The position numbers and the translations under genes were made by a program. A stretch of 64,000 nt of DNA from Alphaproteobacteria bacterium (lineage in GTDB: Bacteria > Pseudomonadota > Alphaproteobacteria > Rhizobiales > Xanthobacteraceae): contig JBBCGH010000001.1 of NCBI GenBank assembly GCA_037200445.1, positions 4,271,162-4,335,161 of the forward strand, given 5' to 3'. Position 1 is the stretch's first letter, and each line of letters opens with the position of its first letter. Shown here piece by piece: positions 10,108-18,609 of this stretch. The notes beneath the pieces are model-generated. The model was not told where the DNA came from. It saw only the letters and a list, made by a program, of their open reading frames with translations, and did no database searches.

Positions 10108-10914
10108 ATGACATACGCACGCGGTCCGCTTACGCTCGCCGGCGTTCTTCTTTCCATCGGGCCTGCGCTTGCCGGCTCCGCGTGGGACGACGTGCGGCCC
10201 TCCGCGTTCGGGAATCGTGCGATCGAGGACGGCAGCGCATTCATTGCCCTTGCGGCGCCCTATCGGGCCGAGGACCAGCGCACGGTGCCGCTCTCGGTCG
10301 AGACCGCGTTCAAGGATGGCCGCAAGATCAAATCGATCACGTTCATCGTCGACGAGAACCCGATGCCGGTCGCGGCCGCCTTCCGCTTTGCCGACAATCG
10401 CGACCGGGCAACACTCGGCATCGATATCCGGCTCGACCACGCCTCGCCGGTGCGCGCCGTGGTCGAGGCGAGCGACGGCGCGCTCTACATGGTGGAGAAG
10501 TTCATCAAGGCATCGGGCGCGGGCGTGTGCTCGGCGCCCCCCGCGGTCGATCCCGCGGTCGCCGAGAAAACGATGGGCCAGATGAAGCTCACCGATCTCA
10601 CCGGCTCCGACTCCACCGCAGGCGCAACGCGCTTTCATCGCGCCGCCGAGCTCAACATCCAGCATCCGCAGCTCACCGGCATGCAGATGAACCAGATCAC
10701 GCTGCTCTATACGCCGATGCGCTTTGTCAATTCGATCGAGGTCAAGCAGGGTGAGGACGTGATCTTCACGCTCGAAGGCTCGATGACGCTGAGCGAGAAC
10801 CCGCGCATCGCGTTCGACTACCAGATCAACGGTGCGTCGTCGCTCAAAGTGCGCACCCGCGACACCAACGACACCGAGTGGCGCAAGGACTTCCCCGCCG
10901 GGTCGAACAGCTAA
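10108..10914 (+). CDS. Quinoprotein-dehydrogenase-associated SoxYZ-like carrier protein
   Basis: 268 residues from the ATG at 10108, preceded by GGGG; an in-frame ATG at 10018 would add 30 non-signal-like residues. Signal peptide about 1-26 ends ALAGSAWDD. The N-terminal half resembles SoxY (FKDGRKIKSITFIVDENP) with one Cys in SGAGVCSAPP, near the place where SoxY carries its substrate Cys. The C-terminal half resembles SoxZ (FNSIEVKQ-like start, LSENPRIAFDYQ). Fused SoxYZ proteins of this kind usually accompany PQQ alcohol dehydrogenases or cytochromes, and none is nearby. The terminal GGCGG arm of true SoxY is not present. Confidence 0.78.
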   Translation: MTYARGPLTLAGVLLSIGPALAGSAWDDVRPSAFGNRAIEDGSAFIALAAPYRAEDQRTVPLSVETAFKDGRKIKSITFIVDENPMPVAAAFRFADNRDRATLGIDIRLDHASPVRAVVEASDGALYMVEKFIKASGAGVCSAPPAVDPAVAEKTMGQMKLTDLTGSDSTAGATRFHRAAELNIQHPQLTGMQMNQITLLYTPMRFVNSIEVKQGEDVIFTLEGSMTLSENPRIAFDYQINGASSLKVRTRDTNDTEWRKDFPAGSNS

Positions 10915-11041
10915 GCCTGAGATCGCTGACGTCTGCTTCTCGGTCTCGCGCCTGAGGGCCGCGCCGAGGATGCTGGCTTCGCCATGCAACGGGTGTGGCG
11001 GCACGCCGAATACGGCCAATCGCATCGGGAGGAGAACGACA

Positions 11042-11674
11042 ATGCCAACACTGGAAATAATCGGCATCCCGCAGTCGAACTATGTGTGGGTGGTGCGCAT
11101 GGTGTGCGAGGAGAAGGGGGTGCCCTACGAGCACAAGGCCGATCGGCCACACTCGCCCGCCATTGACGCGATCCACCCCTTCGGCAAGGTCCCGGTGATG
11201 CGCCACGGCGACGTGGAGCTTTGCGAGTCGAAGGCGATCGCGACCTACATCGATCGCGTGTTCGACGGCCCGAAGGTCATCCCGGAGGATCCCAAGCGCG
11301 CCGCCGTGGTCGAGCAATGGGTCTCGCTCGGCAATGTCGAGTTCGACAAGCTGATGATCCGCCAATACGTGGTCGGCTACGCGTTCCCGAAGGAGCCCGG
11401 CAAGCCCGACATGGGCGCGATCAAGGCCGCGGCCGAGAAGATGAAGCCGCAGATCGACGTGCTCGACCGTGCGGTGTCGAAGACCGGCTATCTCGCCGGG
11501 GACTCGTTCACGCTTGCCGACATCAACATCCTGCCGATGCTGTTCTATGTGAACCGATTCGAAGAAGGCAAAGCGATGCTCGGGGCTACGAAGAACCTCT
11601 CCGCCTACATGGAGCGCCACTTCGCACGCCCGAGCTTCCAGGCCTCCAAGCCCCCGCCGCCGGCGAAGAGCTGA
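11042..11674 (+). CDS. Glutathione S-transferase family protein
   Basis: 210 residues. The N-terminal thioredoxin-like domain (about 1-80) ends in the glutathione-binding sequence HPFGKVPVMRHGDVELCESKAI, read here as separate short pieces (KVPV cis-Pro loop and ES pair). The C-terminal all-helical domain contains the N-capping box SFTLADINILPML. GGAGGAG lies at a good distance from the ATG. The family conjugates or reduces electrophiles with glutathione. The substrate is unknown. It stands alone on its strand between the SoxYZ-like gene and the tct operon. Confidence 0.9.
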   Translation: MPTLEIIGIPQSNYVWVVRMVCEEKGVPYEHKADRPHSPAIDAIHPFGKVPVMRHGDVELCESKAIATYIDRVFDGPKVIPEDPKRAAVVEQWVSLGNVEFDKLMIRQYVVGYAFPKEPGKPDMGAIKAAAEKMKPQIDVLDRAVSKTGYLAGDSFTLADINILPMLFYVNRFEEGKAMLGATKNLSAYMERHFARPSFQASKPPPPAKS

Positions 11675-11770
11675 AGTCCTCATGGTGAGAAGCGCCCCAA
11701 CGGGTCCGCGCCAAGCGCGGCCCGATGACAGGCTCCGGGCGCGTCTCGAACCATGGCCCGACGCACCGGC

Positions 11771-11847
11771 CATCCTTCGAGACGCGGCGCCACAAGCGCG
11801 TTTACGCGCGTCTTCGACGCGCTATGGCGCCGCTCCTCAGGATGAGG
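11771..11847. repeat. CATCCTTCGAGACGC...CAGGATGAGG intergenic repeat (copy 1)
   Basis: An element beginning CATCCTTCGAGACGC and ending CTCCTCAGGATGAGG, with an internal palindrome around AAGCGCGTTTACGCGCGTCTT. Related copies are at about 26160-26335 and 46737-46885. It lies directly upstream of tctC. Confidence 0.75.
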
Positions 11848-11867
11848 TCCGGTGTAAGTTGCGCCGC

Positions 11868-12833
11868 ATGGACCTCTCCCGACGGCATTTTCTGGCCCTC
11901 GCTGCGATCACGGCAAGCGCGCGCAGCGCGGCGGCGCAGAGCTACCCGGACCGTGCGGTGCGCGTCGTCGTGGGATTTCCGGCCGGCGGGTCGGTCGACA
12001 TTTTTGTGCGGATCGTTGCGCAGTCCTTGTCGGAGCAACTCGGCCAGCCCTTCGTGATCGAGAACCGTCCCGGCGCGAGCGGCAACATCGGCACCGAAGC
12101 GGTGGTGCGCTCCGCCCCCGACGGCTACACACTGCTCGCCGTCGGCGTGACCAACGCCACCGGCGCCACGCTCTACGACAATCTCAAGTTCGATTTCCTG
12201 CGCGACATCGTGCCGATCGCGAGCACCGTGCGCGGAGTCGGCGTGCTGGTGGTGAACCCGGCGCTGCCCGTGACAAGCGTCGAGGGGTTCATCGCACACG
12301 CGAAGGAGAATCCCGGCAAGATCAACTTCACCTCGTCCGGACCCGGAACGCCGCAGCACCTCTACGGCGAGCTGTTCATGCAGATGACGGGCGTGCGCAT
12401 GGTGCACGTGCCCTATCGCGGTTCGCCGCAGTCGCTGACGGGGCTCATTGCCGGCGAGGTGCAGGCGATGTTCGACACGCTCTCGACCTCGATCGAGCAC
12501 ATCAAGGCGGGGCGGCTGCGCGCGCTCGGGGTCACCTCGGCGCAGCGCACGGAGGCGCTCCCCGGAACGCCCGCGCTGGGCGAGGCGGTGCCGGGCTACG
12601 AGGCGACGAGCTGGCAGGGCTTTGGCGCGCCAAAGGACACGCCAGCCGAGATCGTCGAGCGGCTTAACCGCGCGATCAACGTGGCGCTCGCCGACGCGAC
12701 CGTGAAGGCGCGCATCGAGGCGACCGGTTACTCGCCGTTTGTGAGTTCGCCCGCCGAATTCCGGGCGCACATCGCCGCCGAGACCGCCAAGTGGGGCAAG
12801 GTGATTCGCACGGCGGGGATTCATCTGAACTGA
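11868..12833 (+). CDS. tctC: Tripartite tricarboxylate transporter substrate-binding protein (TctC/Bug)
   Basis: 321 residues from the ATG at 11868; the open frame extends upstream only through repeat sequence. Twin-arginine-like signal MDLSRRHFLALAAITA, cleaved near AAAQ. Family signatures are RVVVGFPAGGSVDIFVR, IENRPGASGNIGTEAV, APDGYTLL and HVPYRGSPQSLTGLIAGEVQ. It binds a carboxylate in the periplasm for the TctAB permease. It is the only TctC in the window with tctB and tctA next to it, so it is the cognate receptor. Confidence 0.93.
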   Translation: MDLSRRHFLALAAITASARSAAAQSYPDRAVRVVVGFPAGGSVDIFVRIVAQSLSEQLGQPFVIENRPGASGNIGTEAVVRSAPDGYTLLAVGVTNATGATLYDNLKFDFLRDIVPIASTVRGVGVLVVNPALPVTSVEGFIAHAKENPGKINFTSSGPGTPQHLYGELFMQMTGVRMVHVPYRGSPQSLTGLIAGEVQAMFDTLSTSIEHIKAGRLRALGVTSAQRTEALPGTPALGEAVPGYEATSWQGFGAPKDTPAEIVERLNRAINVALADATVKARIEATGYSPFVSSPAEFRAHIAAETAKWGKVIRTAGIHLN

Positions 12834-12969
12834 CGCGCGGTGAGCTGTGGGACCCGCCGGACTTTGACGGATCGCCCGTTGCCCCTCGGGAAAGCGCCTC
12901 GCGGCCAATCCGCCTGATTCAAGAATAGCTTGCCACGACCGGAAGGGTGCGGCAGACTGTCGCAACTCA

Positions 12970-13413
12970 GTGGGGCGGCACTGGGGGTTCGTCATCAATC
13001 AAAACGTCGGGAAAGGCCTGCTGCTGGCGGCCGTTTCGCTCTTCTTTCTTTTACAAGCTCCAGCCCTGACCGTCGGCAGCCTGAGTCACCCGGGGCCCGG
13101 ACTATTTCCGGTACTCGTCGCGAGTCTCCTGCTCTTTCTCGCGGTTGTGATGCTCGCGCGCTCGCGGTTGATCGAGCCTGCACCGCTCGATTTCCGTTTT
13201 CGGAACATCGCGCTGGTGGCTGGAAGCCTCATCGCGTTCGCGCTCGTATCCGAATTCGTGAACATGCTTGCCGGCATCGTCGTCATGACATCGATCGCGT
13301 CATTCGCAAGCACCGACTTCTCGATCCCGCGCACCGCCACCATCGCCGCTGCCCTCTGCGCCATGGCCTTCGCGCTGAAGAAGCTCCTCGGCGTCCAGCT
13401 GCCGCTCTACTGA
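12970..13413 (+). CDS. tctB: Tripartite tricarboxylate transporter small membrane subunit (TctB)
   Basis: 147 residues from GTG. Four predicted membrane helices are visible as hydrophobic blocks (GLLLAAVSLFFLLQA, LFPVLVASLLLFLAVVML, NIALVAGSLIAFALVS, MLAGIVVMTSIASF). The motif GSLSHPGPGLFPVL is typical of TctB. It lies 136 bp after tctC and 11 bp before tctA, with all three genes in the same direction, which supports one operon. Its role is to assemble with TctA in the inner membrane. Confidence 0.9.
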   Translation: MGRHWGFVINQNVGKGLLLAAVSLFFLLQAPALTVGSLSHPGPGLFPVLVASLLLFLAVVMLARSRLIEPAPLDFRFRNIALVAGSLIAFALVSEFVNMLAGIVVMTSIASFASTDFSIPRTATIAAALCAMAFALKKLLGVQLPLY

Positions 13414-13424
13414 GTCCGCCGTAC

Positions 13425-14954
13425 ATGGAAATCATCAACAACCTGTTGTTCGGCTTCGAGCACGCATTGAGCCTGAACAATCTCCTGTTCTGCGCGACCG
13501 GTTGCGTCGTCGGGATGCTGGTCGGGCTGCTTCCGGGGCTTGGGCCGCTCGCCACGATCAGCCTGCTGTTGCCGTTGACGTTCTCACTGCCGCCTCAAGG
13601 CGCGCTGATCATGCTCGCGGGCATCTATTACGGCGCGCAATACGGCGACAACGTCAGCGCCATCACGATGAAGATCCCGCACGCGTCGAGCATCGTCGCC
13701 TGTATCGACGGCTACCAGATGACGCTGAAGGGAAAGACCGGCGTCGCACTCTTTACTGCGGGCGTATCGAGCTTCATCGGGGGCACGGTCGCAATCATTG
13801 TGCTGGCGTCGTTCGCGCCGGTCCTGAGCAACGTCGCCTTGCTGTTCGGGCCGGTCGAGTACTGCGCCCTGGTTCTCTTTGGATTCGTGTGCGTCAGCTT
13901 CGTGACCACGGGCAGCGTGCTGGATGGCCTGGCGATGTGTTTTGTCGGCGTTCTTCTCGGGCAGGTCGGCAGCGACATCGAGACGGGCGGTCCGCGCTTC
14001 ACCATGGATATCGTCTCGCTGACTGACGGAATCCAGCTGGTCAGCATCGCGCTCGGCTGCTTCGGCATCGCGGAGATCACTAAGAACCTCGACAACAACG
14101 AGAAGCGCTCGCCGTTCAACGGCCCGATCAAGCTCATCCCGACGTGGCCGGAATTCAAGCGCATCTTTCCGAGCGCGCTGCGCGGCAGCGTCGTGGGCTC
14201 TATCCTCGGCATCATGCCTGGCGGCGGGCCCGTGATGGCACAGTTCGCCGCCTACGCGGTCGACAAGAAACTCAGCAAATATCGCCACGAGATCGGCCAG
14301 GGTGCCATCGAGGGCGTGGCCGGTCAGGCCGCCGCCGACGAGGCCGCAGCGCGGACAAGCTTCATTCCGCTGATGAGCCTCGGAATCCCGGAGAACGCCG
14401 TCATGGCGTTGATGATGGCCGCCTTCATCATCAACGGCATCCAGCCGGGTCCGCAGATGATCACCAAGCACCCCGATCTTTTCTGGGGCCTGGTCGCCAG
14501 CATGTGGATCGGCAACTGCTTCCTGCTGCTCCTCAATGTACCGCTGGTGCGCATCTGGCTGTCGGTGTTCAAGATCAAGTACAGCTCGCTCTTTCCGGCG
14601 ATCCTGTTCTTCTGCTGCATCGGCACCTACAGCATCAACAACAACATCAACGACATCTACACGACGGCGACCTTCGGCGTGTTCGGCTACATCTTCCTGC
14701 GCTTCAAGCTCGACCCGGCGCCGCTCATTCTGGGGTTCATCCTTGGACCGATGCTGGAGGAAAACTTCCGGCGCGCGATGCTGATCAGCCGCGGAAGCTT
14801 TGCGACGTTTGTGACGCACCCGATCAGCGCCGTGCTGGTCGGATTGGTCTCGCTCTTTTTCGCCTGGCAAGTGATCTCGTTTTTCCTCGACCAGCGGAAA
14901 AGGCGCGCACAAGGTCCCGCTCAGGCTCAGGTCGCAGAGACCCCGGCCGAATAG
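13425..14954 (+). CDS. tctA: Tripartite tricarboxylate transporter large permease (TctA)
   Basis: 509 residues from the ATG at 13425; the frame stays open far upstream through tctB in another frame, but MEIINNLLFGFEHAL is the family start. About 11-12 membrane helices. Conserved loops are VGLLPGLGPLATISLLLP, IYYGAQYGDNVSAI, IMPGGGPVMAQFAAY and the second-half LGIPENAVMALMMAAF with its Pro-Gly rich re-entrant motif. It is the channel-forming, proton- or sodium-coupled subunit for carboxylate uptake. Confidence 0.95.
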   Translation: MEIINNLLFGFEHALSLNNLLFCATGCVVGMLVGLLPGLGPLATISLLLPLTFSLPPQGALIMLAGIYYGAQYGDNVSAITMKIPHASSIVACIDGYQMTLKGKTGVALFTAGVSSFIGGTVAIIVLASFAPVLSNVALLFGPVEYCALVLFGFVCVSFVTTGSVLDGLAMCFVGVLLGQVGSDIETGGPRFTMDIVSLTDGIQLVSIALGCFGIAEITKNLDNNEKRSPFNGPIKLIPTWPEFKRIFPSALRGSVVGSILGIMPGGGPVMAQFAAYAVDKKLSKYRHEIGQGAIEGVAGQAAADEAAARTSFIPLMSLGIPENAVMALMMAAFIINGIQPGPQMITKHPDLFWGLVASMWIGNCFLLLLNVPLVRIWLSVFKIKYSSLFPAILFFCCIGTYSINNNINDIYTTATFGVFGYIFLRFKLDPAPLILGFILGPMLEENFRRAMLISRGSFATFVTHPISAVLVGLVSLFFAWQVISFFLDQRKRRAQGPAQAQVAETPAE

Positions 14955-15286
14955 AACAGCGCCGGCGAGCGGCGGCGCCTCACCCCGAACGCGGACCGTT
15001 CCCCCCCCCGCGCAGCGGCGGGGAGGAGAGCGGGCCGGCGTCCGCGGAGAGCCCCCACCTATACTTTCGTGTATCTCTTGTATTGCGGACGCGGCCGCCC
15101 CGCGGGCCTCTCCCCTAACCCCCTGAAAATCCGATCTGATTTGGAACCGCTCGCCACCCCGGCGGTTTAGCTCATCCCCCTCGCCGGCCGTGAACCGCCA
15201 GACCTTACCGAACGACTAACAAAGCAAGACACCCGGGGAACCATATGAGGGTGTCGCGCATAGACAGGCGGATACAGGGGTAGGCC
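14955..15286. other. Gene-free stretch after tctA
   Basis: 332 bp without a supported gene. The left half is very GC-rich and contains a run of C and a degenerate GCGGCGGGGAGGAGAGCGGG / CCCGCGGGCCTCTCCCC pair that resembles a decayed member of the clustered G/C-rich intergenic repeats. The right part leads into the L,D-transpeptidase gene. No clear terminator with a T run was found. Confidence 0.5.
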
Positions 15287-15955
15287 ATGATCAAGATTTC
15301 GCACATCCTCACCGGTGCGCTCGCAGCTGCGGCGCTCCTCGCTGCTGATTGGGCGACTGCCGCCCCGCTCAGCCTCTCGCACCAGGCATATTCGCGCACC
15401 GACCAGATGGCGCCGGTCGAAGAGCAGACCGAGCAGGGCTATGTCGTTCCGGACAGGTTCAAGCGCCAGGTCGTCGGCTACAACGGCAGCGAAGCGCCCG
15501 GCACGATCATCATCGATACCGGCTCGACCTTCCTCTATCTCGTGCAGCCCGGCGGCCGCGCGATCCGCTACGGCATCGGCGTCGGCCGCGACGGCTTCCG
15601 CTGGCAGGGCGTGCAGCACATCACCAAGAAGGCCGAGTGGCCGGATTGGAACCCGCCCGCAGAAATGATCGCCCGCCAGCCGTACCTGCCGCGCTTCATG
15701 GCTGGTGGCCCGACCAACCCGCTCGGCGCGCGCGCCATGTATCTCGGCAACACGATCTATCGCATCCACGGCACAAACGCCCCGTCGACGATCGGCACCC
15801 GCGTTTCCTCCGGCTGCATCCGCCTCGTCAACGAGGACGTGATTGACCTCGCCAGCCGCGTGAACGTCGGCACCAAGGTGGTCGTAATCAACAGCGCCGA
15901 TCATCAGGCCAGCGGGCCGCTGACGTCAGCCCCGGCGAGCCTGCGGCTGCGGTAA
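15287..15955 (+). CDS. L,D-transpeptidase (YkuD domain), exported
   Basis: 222 residues. Signal peptide about 1-26 (LAAAALLAADWATAAP). The YkuD domain spans about 65-205. The catalytic signature is IHGTN followed by SSGCIRLVNEDV, with Cys as the nucleophile and the conserved His and Arg. The family makes 3-3 peptidoglycan cross-links or attaches outer-membrane proteins to peptidoglycan in the periplasm. The size is typical of the single-domain rhizobial enzymes. The 3' end overlaps the convergent next gene by 30 bp. Confidence 0.95.
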   Translation: MIKISHILTGALAAAALLAADWATAAPLSLSHQAYSRTDQMAPVEEQTEQGYVVPDRFKRQVVGYNGSEAPGTIIIDTGSTFLYLVQPGGRAIRYGIGVGRDGFRWQGVQHITKKAEWPDWNPPAEMIARQPYLPRFMAGGPTNPLGARAMYLGNTIYRIHGTNAPSTIGTRVSSGCIRLVNEDVIDLASRVNVGTKVVVINSADHQASGPLTSAPASLRLR

Positions 15956-16696
15956 GCAATTCGCCTCGCGGCCCTCGCGAGGCACACTAAAAGTCGGTTG
16001 CGAGGCAACCACGCCGGTCCAGGAAACTGGGCCGGCGTTTTTCATGTGCGGTATGATGCGCTTGTAGGGTGGGCAAAGGAGCGATAGCGACGTGCCCGCC
16101 GCAACGTGGATGGCGGGCACGCTTTGCTTTGCCCGCCCGACAAACTGATCCTCGTGCGTCTGCACCCAGCCGAACTTCTTCTTCTTCGCATCCCAGCGCA
16201 GCACGTCCGAGTGATCGCATTCCAGACAGTGCAGGATGCGGATCGTCGAATCTCGCTGGGGGATTAGCGCGTTGAAGGGATACTCCACCGGACCGGCCGC
16301 GAGGAAACGGATCTTGCGCGAGTCCTTGTCGATGACCAGAAAAAATTCACCACGCTCGCCACTGCACGTCTCGTACACGCCGACCAGCGCAATCTGCGTG
16401 ATCTTGGAGCGATCAAACCGGCCTTCGACTGAGAACGTGGCGTAGCCGTAATCGCTCGCTTTTGTCCCCTCCTCGGCGAGTACGTCCTTGAAAAGATCCC
16501 AGGTGAATTCGGTCGCCTTGCACCAGTCCTTCGCAATTTGCGCGACAGGAAGGCCGCGTACCTCCGTTCCCACAGGATTGAAGCGCGCGCGCAGCCACCA
16601 CGCTTCGCCGCCAGGATCGAGCGTGACGAACGGCTGCTGCGCCTGCGCGGTGGCGGCAAGAAGGAGCAGGACGGCAGCAAGAATGGCGCGTTTCAT
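15926..16696 (-). CDS. Exported protein of unknown function with a repeat-derived C-terminus
   Basis: 256 residues from the ATG at 16696. Signal peptide MKRAILAAVLLLLAATAQA. The mature part (about 20-185) has two Cys pairs, including ILHCLECDHSDVL, and no recognised domain. From about residue 190 the frame runs through a typical intergenic repeat (16065-16140) and then on to a late stop overlapping the L,D-transpeptidase gene. The final 60-70 residues are therefore probably not native, and the original stop was likely lost when the repeat entered. The gene start and signal peptide look genuine. Confidence 0.65.
   Translation of the reverse strand: MKRAILAAVLLLLAATAQAQQPFVTLDPGGEAWWLRARFNPVGTEVRGLPVAQIAKDWCKATEFTWDLFKDVLAEEGTKASDYGYATFSVEGRFDRSKITQIALVGVYETCSGERGEFFLVIDKDSRKIRFLAAGPVEYPFNALIPQRDSTIRILHCLECDHSDVLRWDAKKKKFGWVQTHEDQFVGRAKQSVPAIHVAAGTSLSLLCPPYKRIIPHMKNAGPVSWTGVVASQPTFSVPREGREANCLPQPQARRG
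16065..16140. repeat. GGTGGGCAAAGG...CTTTGCCCGCCC intergenic palindrome
   Basis: The left arm AGGGTGGGCAAAGGAGCGAT and the right arm ACGCTTTGCTTTGCCCGCCC surround CGTGCCCGCC / GGCGGGCACG. This makes a long cruciform-capable palindrome of a type scattered between genes in Bradyrhizobium-like genomes. It lies inside the 3' part of the open frame at 15926-16696. Confidence 0.75.
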
Positions 16697-16846
16697 GATC
16701 CGACTCCCGCTGTCAACTGCCGGCCTGCATGGCGGGCATAGGCGGTTCACATACAATACGCTGTTTACTGGATCATCCGCTTTCGCGGATGATGACGGCG
16801 GGGGTCGCGGAAGCGGCCGCGCACAAGAAGCCCTTCGGGAGGAACC

Positions 16847-18472
16847 ATGAAAGTCTCCGACGCCATCGCCGACATCCTGCGCCGCGAGGGCGTGGAGACG
16901 ATTATCGGCTATCCGGTCAACCACATCCTGGAGCGCGGCGCGGCGGCCGGCATCCGGCCGATCATCGTCCGGCAGGAGCGCACCGGCCTGCACATGGCCG
17001 ACGCGATGTCGCGCGTGACGAGCGGCCGCAAGATGGGCGTGTTCGTGATGCAGCATGGGCCCGGCACCGAGAACGCCTATGGCGGCGTCGCGCAGGCGTG
17101 GAGCGAATCCGTCCCGATCCTCGTGATGCCCGGCGGCTATGCGCGGCGGCTTGCCTGGGTCGAGCGCAACTACAATTCCAGCGTCCAGATGCGCGGCATC
17201 ACCAAATCGGCCGAGCCGGTCACCTCGGGCAAGGAGCTCTCCGCGATCATGCGGCGCGCCTTCACGCGGCTGCGCTCCGGGCGCGGCGGGCCGGTGCTGG
17301 TCGAGGTGCCGAACGACGTGTGGAACGAGGAGGCCGATCCGTCCGACTACGTGCTGTCGCGTCCGCTGCGCACCGGGCCCGATCCGGACGCGATCCGCGA
17401 AGCCGCGAAGATGCTGCTCGCCGCAAAACGTCCGGTGCTCTACGCCGGCCAGGGCGTGCACTGGGCGGAAGCCTGGGGCGAGCTCAAGCAACTTGCCGAG
17501 CTGCTCGCGATTCCGGTCACCACCAGCCTGCAGGGCAAGAGCGCGTTTCCCGAAACGCATCCCCTGTCGCTCGGCTCCGGCGGCCTCGCGATCCCGGCGC
17601 CGGTGCATCATTTCCTCAAAGAGTCAGACCTCATCCTCGGCATCGGCTGCTCGTTCACGCAAACGAACTTCGGCGTGATGATGCCGGCCGGCAAGACCAT
17701 CATCCACGCGACGCTCGATCCGGCCGACGTGAACAAGGACACGCCGTGCGCCCTCGCGGTGCTCGGCGACGCGAAGCTGACGCTCATCGCCCTGATCGAG
17801 GAAGTGTCGAAGACCCAGAAGTCGCCGCGCGACCACTCGGCCGTCGCCAAGGAGATCAAGGCGAGCTACGACCCCTGGCTCGAAAAGTGGATGCCGAAGC
17901 TCACCCACAACGAGGCGCCGTTCTCGCCCTATCGCGTGCTGTGGGACCTGCAGCATACCGTCGACATCGCCAACACCATCATCACGCATGACGCAGGTAG
18001 CCCACGCGACCAGCTCTCGCCGTTCTGGCGCTGCACGGAGCCGTTGACCTACATCGGCTGGGGCAAGACCACGCAGCTCGGCGCGGGCTTGGGCTTTGCG
18101 ATGGGCGCAAAGCTCGCCAAGCCCGACAAGCTCTGCATCAACGTGTGGGGCGATGCCGCGATCGGCTTTACCGGGATGGATTTCGAGGCCGCGGTGCGCG
18201 AGCGCATCCCGATCCTGTCGATCCTCTTGAACAACTTCTCGATGGCGATCGAGCTGAAGGTGATGCCGGTCTCCACCGAGAAGTACCGCTCGACCGACAT
18301 CTCGGGGAACTACGCCGCGTTCGCCAAGGCGCTCGGCGGCTACGGCGAGCGCATCGAGAAGCCGGCCGACATCGTTCCGGCGATCAAGCGCGGCATCAAG
18401 GCGACGCAGGAAGGCAAGCCCGCGCTGCTCGAATTCATCACCACCAAAGAGGTGGAGGTGTCCAAGTTTTGA
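16847..18472 (+). CDS. Thiamine-diphosphate-dependent enzyme of the acetolactate synthase / pyruvate decarboxylase superfamily
   Basis: 541 residues. N-terminal pyrimidine-binding domain with the catalytic Glu in VRQERTGLHMADAMSR (about residue 45), a central domain, and a C-terminal ThDP domain with the metal-binding motif GDAAIGFTG followed about 25 residues later by LNNFSMA. It decarboxylates or ligates a 2-keto acid; the exact substrate is not evident and no small regulatory subunit adjoins. The last 473 bp are duplicated in decayed form at 22001-22471, with the 18610-21981 gene between the copies. This copy is intact. Confidence 0.88.
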   Translation: MKVSDAIADILRREGVETIIGYPVNHILERGAAAGIRPIIVRQERTGLHMADAMSRVTSGRKMGVFVMQHGPGTENAYGGVAQAWSESVPILVMPGGYARRLAWVERNYNSSVQMRGITKSAEPVTSGKELSAIMRRAFTRLRSGRGGPVLVEVPNDVWNEEADPSDYVLSRPLRTGPDPDAIREAAKMLLAAKRPVLYAGQGVHWAEAWGELKQLAELLAIPVTTSLQGKSAFPETHPLSLGSGGLAIPAPVHHFLKESDLILGIGCSFTQTNFGVMMPAGKTIIHATLDPADVNKDTPCALAVLGDAKLTLIALIEEVSKTQKSPRDHSAVAKEIKASYDPWLEKWMPKLTHNEAPFSPYRVLWDLQHTVDIANTIITHDAGSPRDQLSPFWRCTEPLTYIGWGKTTQLGAGLGFAMGAKLAKPDKLCINVWGDAAIGFTGMDFEAAVRERIPILSILLNNFSMAIELKVMPVSTEKYRSTDISGNYAAFAKALGGYGERIEKPADIVPAIKRGIKATQEGKPALLEFITTKEVEVSKF

Positions 18473-18609
18473 GCCCGGCACGCGCGGGCACGGCAGGGGA
18501 AAATCGCTAACGCGCTCGGCTTCTATCTTGACGTGCATGTCGCCGTGTCACTAATGATGCGAGTAGCAGGAGGTGGCGTGCCTCCGCTCCTGAGCGGCGA
18601 CACAGAAGC

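Noticed and set aside
12930..13424. Upstream extension of the tctA frame
   Set aside because: It overlaps tctB in another frame and has no family similarity; MEIINNLLFG is the conserved start.
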